Shown piece after piece: positions 44,186 through 51,942 of a DNA stretch of 60,904 bases. Position numbers and translations under genes: made by a program. Source of the DNA: VRUE01 sp036266075 (lineage in GTDB: Bacteria; Actinomycetota; Thermoleophilia; Solirubrobacterales; 70-9); assembly GCA_036266075.1 (NCBI GenBank), contig DATANV010000023.1, positions 1-60,904 on the forward strand. Direction: 5' to 3'. The notes below the pieces were generated by a model. The model was not told the DNA's origin. It did no database searches and worked only from the letters and a program-made list of their open reading frames with translations. Positions within the stretch are counted from its first letter, which is position 1; the number at the start of each line of letters is the position of its first letter.

Positions 44186-44949
44186 AGCTCGCGCAGCTTG
44201 CGCTCCAGAGCGCACACCTCCGCCTCCGCCCGCACCGCTCTCTCCTGCCATTCCCACAGCGATTGCTGCCGTTCCCGGTAGTAGGCGTCATCGCCCAGGG
44301 CGAGCCGCGCGGGTGGGGTCGGCAGCTCGGCATCGCTGGCAACGGCCACCGCGTGGAGGGCGCTGGCGGGGCTTTCGCCGACGAGCTTCGTCACCTGCAT
44401 CGCCAGCTCGGCCTCCGGATCTTCGTGGGCGAGCAACTCCGCTCCGCCCAGCAGCGAGGCGAAGAAGGTCTGCTGGAAGTGCAGGGTGACGTTGGCGAAG
44501 CGCCGGCGCAGGAAGCGGTCCAGCTCCTGCGGCGCGGTTTCGCTCAGGTGCAGGGGATTCCCGGATGGGTAGGCGGCTGGGTTGGGCGTGGAGACGAACA
44601 GCATGCCGCCCGCCCGCGTGACCCGGCACAGCTCGGCGAGCGCCGTCTCGGGCTCGGCGACGTGGGCGAGCGTCTCGAAGCAGACCACGCGATCGAACTC
44701 GCCGTCCGCGAACGGCAGCCTGAGGAGGTCGCCCTCGACGAAGTCCGCGACCTCGCCGTACTCGCGGCGCGCCGCGGCGATCGCCGCTGGCGAGAGGTCG
44801 ACCCCGATTGCTTCCCGCGCGGTGCCGGCCAGCGCGGCGGTGCCCCAACCAGCGCCGCAGGCCGCGTCCAGGGTGTGCCCGCCGTCACCGATTTCCGCCG
44901 CCCAGCGGTAGCGCACAAGTCGCTCCGGCGCCGGTCCGCTCACCCCCAT
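44176..44949 (-). CDS. SAM methyltransferase (type 11) with coiled-coil tail
   Basis: 257 residues. TLDAACGAGWGTAALAG, AIGVDLSPAAIAAARREYG, FVEGDLLRLPFADGEFDRVVCFETLAHV and LCRVTRAGGMLFVSTPNP define a complete type-11 domain. The tail (YYRERQQSLWEWQERAVRAE) is a short coiled coil. This is close to the methyltransferases that head glycosyltransferase fusions. TATCCT ends six bases before its ATG. Confidence 0.8.
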   Translation of the reverse strand: MGVSGPAPERLVRYRWAAEIGDGGHTLDAACGAGWGTAALAGTAREAIGVDLSPAAIAAARREYGEVADFVEGDLLRLPFADGEFDRVVCFETLAHVAEPETALAELCRVTRAGGMLFVSTPNPAAYPSGNPLHLSETAPQELDRFLRRRFANVTLHFQQTFFASLLGGAELLAHEDPEAELAMQVTKLVGESPASALHAVAVASDAELPTPPARLALGDDAYYRERQQSLWEWQERAVRAEAEVCALERKLRELQL

Positions 44950-44955
44950 GGCCGT

Positions 44956-44961
44956 AGGATA
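44956..44961 (-). promoter_or_regulatory. -10 element TATCCT (minus strand), predicted leaderless
   Basis: On the minus strand TATCCT ends exactly six bases before ATG 44949. Confidence 0.5.
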
Positions 44962-45022
44962 GGTTGAGGAACGGGGCCATGCCAATCGGGAACCTGCTGT
45001 TACGCCAGGGGAGGTCCGTCGC

Positions 45023-45799
45023 ATGAGGACCTGGGAGGACGCTGCGACATGGCGTGGGGCGGGCCTGCGGCGTGAGGTCTTCTTCTTCGGCCCCGCGGAG
45101 GCGCCGCTTTACGGGTCGCTCTACTCAGCCGAGCCGTTGCGCGGCGGGCCCGGGGTGCTGGTCTGCGCGTCGTGGGGGTACGAGGCCGATCGCACCGCGC
45201 GCCTTTCCCACTACGTCGCGCTGAGCGCGGCGCGGGGGGGAGGCGCAGGGATGGTCTTCCACTACCCCGGCTACGGAGACAGTCATGGTCCTTCGCTCGC
45301 CGAGACGACGCTCGACGCCCTCGCCGACGCCGCGGCAAGCGCGCTGGAGGAGGGCGCGCGCCGTTGTCCGCAGCTGGCCTGGTTTCCGGCCGGGCTGATG
45401 GTGGGAGCCGCCGTCGCCTGCCTCGCCCAGCGAGTCAGTCCCGTCGCCGCGAACCGCCTGCTGCTCGTGCAGCCGGCGCTCAGCCCCGAGGCCTACTTCG
45501 CCCGGCTGGCCAAGAGCACGCAGCGGGTGACGCTCGGGCCGGGGCGGATTCGGGACATGTCGTTCGCCTACCCGCTGCCCGCGAAGATCCTCGCGGCCGG
45601 GCCGCAGGCCGACGCTTCGCTGCACGAAGCCCTCGCCGCTTTCGACGGCGACGGGGCGGTCGTCCGTTGCGCGCGCCCCCCGCTGGACGCCCCCGTGCCG
45701 CCGGGCCTCGAGGAGCTGGTCGTCGACGGCTCCTGGCGCTTTGGCACGCAGGACTACCCGGCGCTTGAGCATGGAGTGGGTGAATGGCTGGCGAGGTGA
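45023..45799 (+). CDS. Alpha/beta hydrolase-like protein, nucleophile missing
   Basis: 258 residues, start preceded by GGGGAGG. Fold markers: GVLVCASWGYEADRTARLSHY (oxyanion region), MVFHYPGYGDSHG, and the strand-5 elbow AGLMVGAAVACL, where the G-x-S-x-G serine position holds Met. The arrangement, two such hydrolases in tandem near an ACP and an AMP-ligase in a glycan locus, resembles the exosortase-A-system-associated hydrolase pair. It overlaps the next gene by 16 bases. May be non-catalytic. Confidence 0.65.
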   Translation: MRTWEDAATWRGAGLRREVFFFGPAEAPLYGSLYSAEPLRGGPGVLVCASWGYEADRTARLSHYVALSAARGGGAGMVFHYPGYGDSHGPSLAETTLDALADAAASALEEGARRCPQLAWFPAGLMVGAAVACLAQRVSPVAANRLLLVQPALSPEAYFARLAKSTQRVTLGPGRIRDMSFAYPLPAKILAAGPQADASLHEALAAFDGDGAVVRCARPPLDAPVPPGLEELVVDGSWRFGTQDYPALEHGVGEWLAR

Positions 45800-46599
45800 G
45801 CGAGATTCCGGTGCTTGTGCCGACCTCGCTCGGTCCGGTCGGCGGCATCGTCTGCGAGCCGCTCGAGGCACCACGCGCCGCCGTGCTCCTGCTGCCGGGG
45901 GGCGGCCGTTCCGGGAGGGCCGGCTTCAGCTCGGAGTGGGCGCACCTCTCCCGTCGCCTCGCCGCGCTCGGCACCGTCGTGCTTCGCTACGACTTCTGCT
46001 TCGAGGGCGAGAGTTCGACGATCGCCGCCAGCCGCGATGCCGTCGACGGCTCCATCGCCGAGAAGGTCTCCGTCGACATGGCGCTGCTTGGCGACGTCGC
46101 CGAGTGGTTTCGGCAGCGAACCGCCGGCCTGGCGCAGATCGTCATCGGGGTCTGTTATGGAGGCCGCCTCGGGCTCGAGCTGGCGGGTCGCCTCTCCAAC
46201 GTGGCCACGACGCTGCTGGTCGTGCCGTTCCTGCAGCCGATTAGCGAAGAGAACCGAGCGCGGTGGCGGGAGCAGATGCTGAAGGTTCGACGCGGCGAGG
46301 ATTCCACGGAGGGGGACGGAGGCGCGCCGGACCTCGAGGTGCCCCCCGATCCCGCCGTTGTCGAGTCGCTGCAAGCCGTCGTTTCCCACGGCTCGGCCTG
46401 GATTCTCGTCGGCGAGCGCGACGCAGACGACGCCGTCCGGCTGGGCCGCCTGCTCGGCGACAGCGGCCTCGAGGTGGCAGTCGAGCCCGGGGTGGCCCTC
46501 TACCCGGGCAACGACCCCGACATCCAGGAGCTGGTCAGCGATCGGGTTGCGAGCCGGCTCCGCTGGGTGCTGGATCCGTCCGCAGAGCGGGCTCGTTGA
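45784..46599 (+). CDS. Alpha/beta hydrolase with Cys nucleophile elbow
   Basis: 271 residues. AAVLLLPGGGRSGRAGF, TVVLRYDFCFEGES, and the nucleophile elbow VIGVCYGGRLGLELA, where Cys replaces Ser as in dienelactone-hydrolase-like enzymes; AWILVGERDADDAVRL provides the acid strand. Translationally coupled to the upstream hydrolase-like gene. Plausible role: acyl or ester transfer/hydrolysis on the glycan or on acyl-ACP; inferred only. Confidence 0.7.
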   Translation: MAGEVSEIPVLVPTSLGPVGGIVCEPLEAPRAAVLLLPGGGRSGRAGFSSEWAHLSRRLAALGTVVLRYDFCFEGESSTIAASRDAVDGSIAEKVSVDMALLGDVAEWFRQRTAGLAQIVIGVCYGGRLGLELAGRLSNVATTLLVVPFLQPISEENRARWREQMLKVRRGEDSTEGDGGAPDLEVPPDPAVVESLQAVVSHGSAWILVGERDADDAVRLGRLLGDSGLEVAVEPGVALYPGNDPDIQELVSDRVASRLRWVLDPSAERAR

Positions 46600-46750
46600 G
46601 GCTGAAACCGGACAGCCCCGCCCCGAAGTCCGCTTGAGGCATCCTGGGGCGAATGCTGTTGAGCACGTTGCCGCCGTCCCGCCGCCAGCTCGTCCGAGCC
46701 GGCCAGCAGGATGCGCAGCTCGCTCAGTTCGCTCCGTGGTTGGGCGCAGC

Positions 46751-46993
46751 TCAGCATCTGGCGGCTACCAGAGCGCTCAGCGCGGCGAGGCTCGCGAAGT
46801 TCTCCTTCGCCATCTCCTCGTCGCTCAGCTCGACTCCGTAGGCCTCGTGGATGTACTCGGCGAGCTGCTCTTGACCGAGCGAGTCGACCATCTCGTCCGC
46901 CAGTGGGTCGGCACCGTCGTAGGGAAGCTCGAGCAGCTCATCGATGAAGCGGGCGAGCGTCTCCCGAATCTCTCGCGGGTCGACCGACGTCAG
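46751..46993 (-). CDS. Acyl carrier protein, probable CTG start
   Basis: 80 residues read on the minus strand, ending at TGA 46751. It gives a typical four-helix ACP: ETLARFIDELLEL, then DEMVDSLGQEQL with the phosphopantetheine-attachment Ser38 in the D-S-L motif, YIHEAYGVELSDEEM, and a final helix ASLAALSALVAAR. No ATG, GTG or TTG lies in frame upstream; CTG 46993 gives MTSVDPREI, exactly where ACPs start, so a CTG start or a mutated ATG is likely. Acidic composition fits. Probably the partner of the AMP-ligase at 51943. Confidence 0.75.
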   Translation of the reverse strand: MTSVDPREIRETLARFIDELLELPYDGADPLADEMVDSLGQEQLAEYIHEAYGVELSDEEMAKENFASLAALSALVAARC

Positions 46994-47011
46994 ACTCGGG
47001 TATCCGTCGGG

Positions 47012-47017
47012 TATCGT
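47012..47017 (+). promoter_or_regulatory. -10 element TATCGT, predicted leaderless
   Basis: TATCGT ends exactly six bases before ATG 47024. Confidence 0.5.
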
Positions 47018-47023
47018 CTCGGC

Positions 47024-47815
47024 ATGGAGGGGAGTGTAGAGGCGCTCTCGCTATTTCAGTATTGGCACAGCGGGAAGATGCCCGACGACGTCGCGGCGCT
47101 GACGGAGACGTTCGCCGCTCACAACCCGGAGCTCCGGCACCGGATCTTCGACGAAGCCGCCGCGGCCGATTTGATCGCCACCCATTTCGGGCCGCGCGAG
47201 CGCGACTGCTTCGCCGCCTGCGCGATGCCGGTGATGCAGGCCGATTACTTCCGCTACTGCGCCCTGCTCGCTTGCGGGGGCGTCTACGCCGACGTCGACT
47301 ACTGCTGCAAGCGCTCGCTGGCGCCGCTGATCGAGGACGAGAGCGTCGCGGTGCTGCGTGCCGAACCGCAGGCGAACTTCGCGGGACGCGACATCGTCCC
47401 GATCCAGAACAGTTTCCTCCTCTTCAAGCGGCCTCGGCACCCGCTGCTCGAGCTGACGCTGGAGATGGCCACGTCGCGCATCGAGCAGACTCGCACACGG
47501 GTCGATCTGGGCCGCATAGCCCCGATCCTGATAACCGGTCCGGCGATCCTCACCGTCCTCCACCTGGCCTACCGGCTCGGTTCGCTCGAGGCTCTTGCGG
47601 GCTTCTTCGCCGGAACCGACCTCGAGAACCTCAGCCGGCGGGCGCTGGACGCGATCGACGATCATCGCCAGGTGGTCGACGCCTTCGACGGGGTTCGCCT
47701 GGTAGGCGTCGAGGAGTTCGAGCTTTACGGCGAGGGTGAGATAAAGCTGCCCTACAAGTCCACCGGAACGCACTGGTCCAACTTCGCGTCCCCTGTTTAT
47801 CGGGCGACCGCCTGA
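47024..47815 (+). CDS. GT32-like glycosyltransferase (third paralogue)
   Basis: 263 residues from ATG 47024, chosen because TATCGT sits six bases upstream and the paralogues begin at the same point; the longer open frame upstream overlaps the ACP gene. LFQYWHSGKMPDDV, VMQADYFRYCALLACGGVYADVDY with the DVD form of DXD, TGPAILTVLHLAYRLGS. Followed 12 bases later by a sulfotransferase gene. Confidence 0.8.
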   Translation: MEGSVEALSLFQYWHSGKMPDDVAALTETFAAHNPELRHRIFDEAAAADLIATHFGPRERDCFAACAMPVMQADYFRYCALLACGGVYADVDYCCKRSLAPLIEDESVAVLRAEPQANFAGRDIVPIQNSFLLFKRPRHPLLELTLEMATSRIEQTRTRVDLGRIAPILITGPAILTVLHLAYRLGSLEALAGFFAGTDLENLSRRALDAIDDHRQVVDAFDGVRLVGVEEFELYGEGEIKLPYKSTGTHWSNFASPVYRATA

Positions 47816-47827
47816 CGGTGTGAAATC

Positions 47828-48676
47828 GTGACGTTGGGCCCAGATCTCCCGAGCCTTGGTCCCAGCGTATGCGTGCTCGGGCCATCCCGCGGCGGAACCT
47901 CTCTGACGGCACGCATTCTCGAGCTGCTGGGGGTGTACCTCGGCCCGGAGGAGGAGCTGCTTGGAGGCGATCTGCGCCAAATCCCCCACGGCGATCGCCC
48001 CAAGGCCAGAGCGGCCAACCCCGACGGGTTCTGGGAGCACTACCGCATGATGCGCATCAACGAACGGATCCTGCACCGCTTCGGCGGGAATTGGCGCGAA
48101 CCTCCGGCGCTGCCAGCGGGGTGGGAGTCGAGCCCGCTGATCGCGACCGAGCGCGAGGAGGCCCGCGTCCTTCTCGAGGAGACCTTCGCCGGCCGGGATC
48201 TCTGGGGTTGGAAGGATCCGCGCAACTCACTGACGCTGCCGTTCTGGCAGCAGCTCGTCCCGCGGGTGAGCTGCGTGATCTGCCTGCGCAACCCGCTCGA
48301 CGTCGTCGCGTCGCTGCGGCAACGGGAGGGGATCGGCGACCGACAGGCGTTCGAGCTCTGGCTCATCTACATCGAGGCCGCACTAATCAATACCGCGCCG
48401 GCCTCGCGTGTAACGATCTCCTACGAGGACTATTTCGATGATTGGGATGCGCCGGTCGCTCGGCTGGCGCGGCTTGCCGGCGTGGCAGCGCCGGTGAAAG
48501 GCACGGTTGCCGCCGATCGGATCGCGGCGGCGATCAAGGGTCGCCTCCGCCGTCACCGCACGCCCGCCGCGGCCGTGTTCGAAGACAGTCGTGTGCCGGC
48601 CGAAGTAGCGTCGCTCTACGCGGGCGTTACGGGGGCCGGCGCCGTGAACTTGGCGCAGGAGGCATCTCGTTCGTGA
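47828..48676 (+). CDS. Sulfotransferase family protein (9)
   Basis: 282 residues from GTG 47828. CVLGPSRGGTSLTARILELL (15-34), HYRMMRINERILHRFGG, LWGWKDPRNSLTLPFW, CVICLRNPLDVVASLRQ, VTISYEDYFDDWD. Paralogue of 41681-42532. Overlaps the following GT2 gene by GTGA, so GT32, sulfotransferase, two GT2 and a GT4 are one rightward operon. Confidence 0.85.
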   Translation: MTLGPDLPSLGPSVCVLGPSRGGTSLTARILELLGVYLGPEEELLGGDLRQIPHGDRPKARAANPDGFWEHYRMMRINERILHRFGGNWREPPALPAGWESSPLIATEREEARVLLEETFAGRDLWGWKDPRNSLTLPFWQQLVPRVSCVICLRNPLDVVASLRQREGIGDRQAFELWLIYIEAALINTAPASRVTISYEDYFDDWDAPVARLARLAGVAAPVKGTVAADRIAAAIKGRLRRHRTPAAAVFEDSRVPAEVASLYAGVTGAGAVNLAQEASRS

Positions 48677-49980
48677 GCGCGACGGTCGATTCGCCCGCCA
48701 CGACCCTCGCCGCCGAACTGCGGCGCAGGCTGGGCCCGCCGCCCGCCGCGACCCCCGATGCGGCCACCGTCTCGATCATCGTCGTCAGCCACAACGGCGC
48801 CGAGCACCTGCGGACGCTGCTCGCCGGGTTGATCGATCGCACCGACTATCCGAGCCTCGAGCTGATCGTCGTCGACAACGGCTCGAGCGACGATTCGCTC
48901 GAGTTCCTCCGCTCGGTGCCGGCGCCGTTCCCTATCTCGATCGTCGCCAACCCCCACAACGAGAGCTTCTCGGACGCGAACAACCAGGGTGCGGCGCTTG
49001 CCACGGGGGGGCTCCTTCTCTTCCTCAACAACGACGTCGAGCCGTTCGAGGAGGGCTGGCTGCGTGAGCTGGTCGCCTGTCTCAGGAGCGGCCCCGCCAG
49101 AGCCGTCGGCGCGACCCTGATCTTCCCCGCCGAGGATCGCGAGCGCTTCGCCTATGGCTTCGCGGTCCAGCACCGGGGCCTGCGATTTCGCGACGAGGGC
49201 GGCACGATCGGGCCGGCGCTGCACGGTTGGGAGTCCGACCCGCTTGACGAAGAGCTCGGCAAGGACGTCGAGAGCCCGGTCGTCGTCGCTGCGTGCCTGC
49301 TTGTCGAGGCGGAGCTTTTTCGGCGTGTGGGCGGCTTCACGCATGGCTATCTGTACGGGTCGGAGGACATCGATCTCTGCCTGAAGCTGCGACGCGCCGG
49401 AACGCCGATCCTCTGCAGCGGACGTTCGCTGCTGATCCACCGGCCCGGTTCAACCCGACGCGCCGTGGTCTTCGAGGAAGCCCGAGACCGCAAGCTGCGC
49501 AACCACCGCTTTCTGCTGGAACGCTGGGGCCCGCTGCTGCGCCGCGAACACGACCTCGCCGCCCAAGAGGGCGGCGGCATCTGGGTGCAGGAGGGCCGTG
49601 GGCGGGCGGTCTCCGTCACCTCGCGGGAGGCTGAAGCCGTGAGCATCTGCGTGCGGGTGGGGGACGATCGGCAAGGGGTCGATGCGTCCGGCGATTCGGC
49701 CGAGCGGCTGCGGCGGGCGGCCCTTGCGCGCGGTTGCCGGTGCCTGGTCTTGCGCGGCGAGGAAATCGACGACCTGCGCGGGCTCGAGTGCGACGTCGCG
49801 GTCCACATCGGCGGCTCGCAGCGCTACCTACCGGCACCCGGCCAGCTCAACGTGCTGTGGGAGGGCGGGGGATCCGGAGACTTCCCGGACGCCATGGACA
49901 GCCGCTACGACATGCGCCTGGGCGGCGATCCCGACGCCGTCCTCGCCGCCGTCCTCGCCGCGACCGAGAGGCGCGCTTGA
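48673..49980 (+). CDS. GT2 family glycosyltransferase (rhamnosyltransferase-like)
   Basis: 435 residues from GTG 48673. VSIIVVSHNGAEHLRTLLAGL, ELIVVDNGSSDDSLEFL, LFLNNDVEPFEEGWL (NDV as the metal site) and YLYGSEDIDLCLKLRRAG (the ED base motif) are the canonical GT2 set. The last 110 residues form an extra alpha/beta module (CLVLRGEEIDDLRGLECDV) of unknown role. One base separates its stop from the next ATG. Confidence 0.85.
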   Translation: MSATVDSPATTLAAELRRRLGPPPAATPDAATVSIIVVSHNGAEHLRTLLAGLIDRTDYPSLELIVVDNGSSDDSLEFLRSVPAPFPISIVANPHNESFSDANNQGAALATGGLLLFLNNDVEPFEEGWLRELVACLRSGPARAVGATLIFPAEDRERFAYGFAVQHRGLRFRDEGGTIGPALHGWESDPLDEELGKDVESPVVVAACLLVEAELFRRVGGFTHGYLYGSEDIDLCLKLRRAGTPILCSGRSLLIHRPGSTRRAVVFEEARDRKLRNHRFLLERWGPLLRREHDLAAQEGGGIWVQEGRGRAVSVTSREAEAVSICVRVGDDRQGVDASGDSAERLRRAALARGCRCLVLRGEEIDDLRGLECDVAVHIGGSQRYLPAPGQLNVLWEGGGSGDFPDAMDSRYDMRLGGDPDAVLAAVLAATERRA

Positions 49981-49981
49981 G

Positions 49982-50815
49982 ATGCGCATCGTCGCGCTCC
50001 TCGCCACTTACAACGAGCGGCGCTTCATCGGCCCCTGCCTCGAGCACCTTCGTGGCCACGGGATCGACGTCTACCTGATCGACAACGAATCGACCGACGG
50101 AACCGTGGAGCTGGCGGAACGCCACGGCGGTCGGTCGCTGCTCGGGATCGAGACGCTCCCCAGGGAAGGTGACGTCTTCAGCCTGCGCGCTCAGCTGCGC
50201 CGCAAGGAGCAGGTCGCCCGCGAGTTCGAGGCCGACTGGTTCATCCACCTCGACGCGGACGAGATGCGCCTCCCACCGCCGGGGAAGTCGTCGCTTGCCG
50301 AAGCCCTCCGCGCGGTGGACCGACTGGGGTTCAGTGCGGTGAACTTCCTCGAGTTGAGCTTCGTTCCCACGCGCGAAGCACCGGACCACGACAGAGCCGA
50401 CTTCCAGCGCACCCTGCGTACCTACTACCCCCTTATGCCGGAGTTCCCGCACCGGCTCAACGCCTGGAAGGCAAATCCCGACGTGGAGCTGGGATGGAAG
50501 GCGGGCCACCGCGTGCGCTTCGCCGGCCTGCGCGAATACCCGCGGTCCTTCCCGATGAAGCACTACCTCTTCCTCAGCGTGCCCCACGCGGTCGAGAAGT
50601 ACGTGCAGCGCAGCTTCCCGCCCAGCGAGGTGGAGGACGGCTGGCACCGCTGGAGGGAGCGGCTCACCGAGGACGACATCCGCCTTCCCGCCGCGGGCGA
50701 GGTGCGCACGCTGCAGTCCGACGAACGCCTGGACCCGACCGATCCCAGCAGGTACCACTACTTCGACGAGCGCTGGACGAGCCCGCTGCGGGGAGTGGCG
50801 AGCGCGGCCCGATGA
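49982..50815 (+). CDS. GT2 family glycosyltransferase (GT-A)
   Basis: 277 residues. IVALLATYNERRFIGPCLEHL, VYLIDNESTDGTVELAE, FIHLDADEMRLPP with the D-A-D metal motif. This is the small glycosyltransferase-2-4-like type found beside acyl/sugar modification genes. Overlaps the next gene by ATGA. Confidence 0.8.
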   Translation: MRIVALLATYNERRFIGPCLEHLRGHGIDVYLIDNESTDGTVELAERHGGRSLLGIETLPREGDVFSLRAQLRRKEQVAREFEADWFIHLDADEMRLPPPGKSSLAEALRAVDRLGFSAVNFLELSFVPTREAPDHDRADFQRTLRTYYPLMPEFPHRLNAWKANPDVELGWKAGHRVRFAGLREYPRSFPMKHYLFLSVPHAVEKYVQRSFPPSEVEDGWHRWRERLTEDDIRLPAAGEVRTLQSDERLDPTDPSRYHYFDERWTSPLRGVASAAR

Positions 50816-51903
50816 GGCTCCTGACCGTCGGGTCGCTACCGCCCGAGTGGGGCGGCCGGGAGCGAGGCGGCGTGGCGACCTTCCACGCGGCGCTGCTCGA
50901 AGGGCTGGCACGGCGCGGGGGGGAGGTCGAGCTGCTCGGTGCTCTGGTGCCGACGCCGCCGAGTCGCACCCCGCCGGTTTCGACTTTCCACCGACCCGAG
51001 GGGGTCGGCATCGCGGAGTTCTACGAAGGCCTGCTCGGGCGGTTGCATCCCGACGTCGTGCTGATGAACCACGTCGCCCACACGATCGGCGTCACCCACG
51101 CGCGCCTCTCCGGTGCGCCACCGGCGGTCGGCATCGCCCACTCGTGGCACAACATCTCCTTCCGCCACGGTGAGGAGCGGGCTCGGGCTCGGGCGGTTAC
51201 CGAGGAGGCCCTCGGGGGGCTCGCCACCCTGGTCGTCCCCTCGCGCCACTGTCGCCAGGAGGGCGAGCGGTTGGGTCTCCCGCTGCCGGCCGACACCGAG
51301 ACGATCCACTACCCATTGCCACCCCCGTACGCCGAGGCGGGGGTCGACCCGGAAGGCGTCTCCGAGCGGCGTGGCGTCCTCTACGTCGGCAGCCTGATCG
51401 AGCGCAAGAATCCGGCTGGGCTGGTCGAAGCTGCGGCCCTCTCGCCCGGTGCGGAGGTGACGATCGTCGGCGAGGGCGAGCAGGAGGGCGAACTGCGCGA
51501 GCAGATCGCAAAGCTCGGCCTGGACGGGCGCGTGCGACTCGAGTCGCTGTTGGGCGAGCGCCACCTCGAGCGCCTCCGCGACCTCTATCTCTCCTCCGCT
51601 GCCCTCTGCCTGCCGAGCGCCAGCGAGTCCTTCGGCATCGTCTTCATCGAGGCGCTCGCCTGCGGCACCCCGGTCGTCGGCTTCTCCCCGACCGTGCGTG
51701 AGATCGGCATCGAGCTGGGCACGGAGATCGGCGTGCCGCTCGAGGATCGCTCGCCCGCGGCGATCGCCGCCGCCCTCGATGCGGTTGCGTCGCGAACCTG
51801 GGACAGGCACCGGCTGCGCCAGGCCGTCTGTGAGAGCTTCGCCCTCGGGCCGACCGTCGACCGTTACCTGCGGGTGTTGTCGGGAGCCGTCGCGAATGTA
51901 TGA
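50812..51903 (+). CDS. GT4 family glycosyltransferase
   Basis: 363 residues from ATG 50812. LLTVGSLPPEWGGRERGGVATF (the acceptor loop), VLYVGSLIERKNPAGLVEAAAL, VTIVGEGEQEGEL, and CLPSASESFGIVFIEALACGTPVVGFS, containing the E-x7-E motif of the donor site. Complete GT-B enzyme; last glycosyltransferase of the locus. Confidence 0.9.
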   Translation: MRLLTVGSLPPEWGGRERGGVATFHAALLEGLARRGGEVELLGALVPTPPSRTPPVSTFHRPEGVGIAEFYEGLLGRLHPDVVLMNHVAHTIGVTHARLSGAPPAVGIAHSWHNISFRHGEERARARAVTEEALGGLATLVVPSRHCRQEGERLGLPLPADTETIHYPLPPPYAEAGVDPEGVSERRGVLYVGSLIERKNPAGLVEAAALSPGAEVTIVGEGEQEGELREQIAKLGLDGRVRLESLLGERHLERLRDLYLSSAALCLPSASESFGIVFIEALACGTPVVGFSPTVREIGIELGTEIGVPLEDRSPAAIAAALDAVASRTWDRHRLRQAVCESFALGPTVDRYLRVLSGAVANV

Positions 51904-51942
51904 TCGCGCTGGGTTTCACACCGGCACTAGCGGGGTTCTCAA

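Noticed and set aside
46358..47023. Plus-strand upstream extension of the GT32-like gene at 47024
   Set aside because: It overlaps the hydrolase and the ACP gene; paralogues start at 47024, where a -10 element is correctly spaced.
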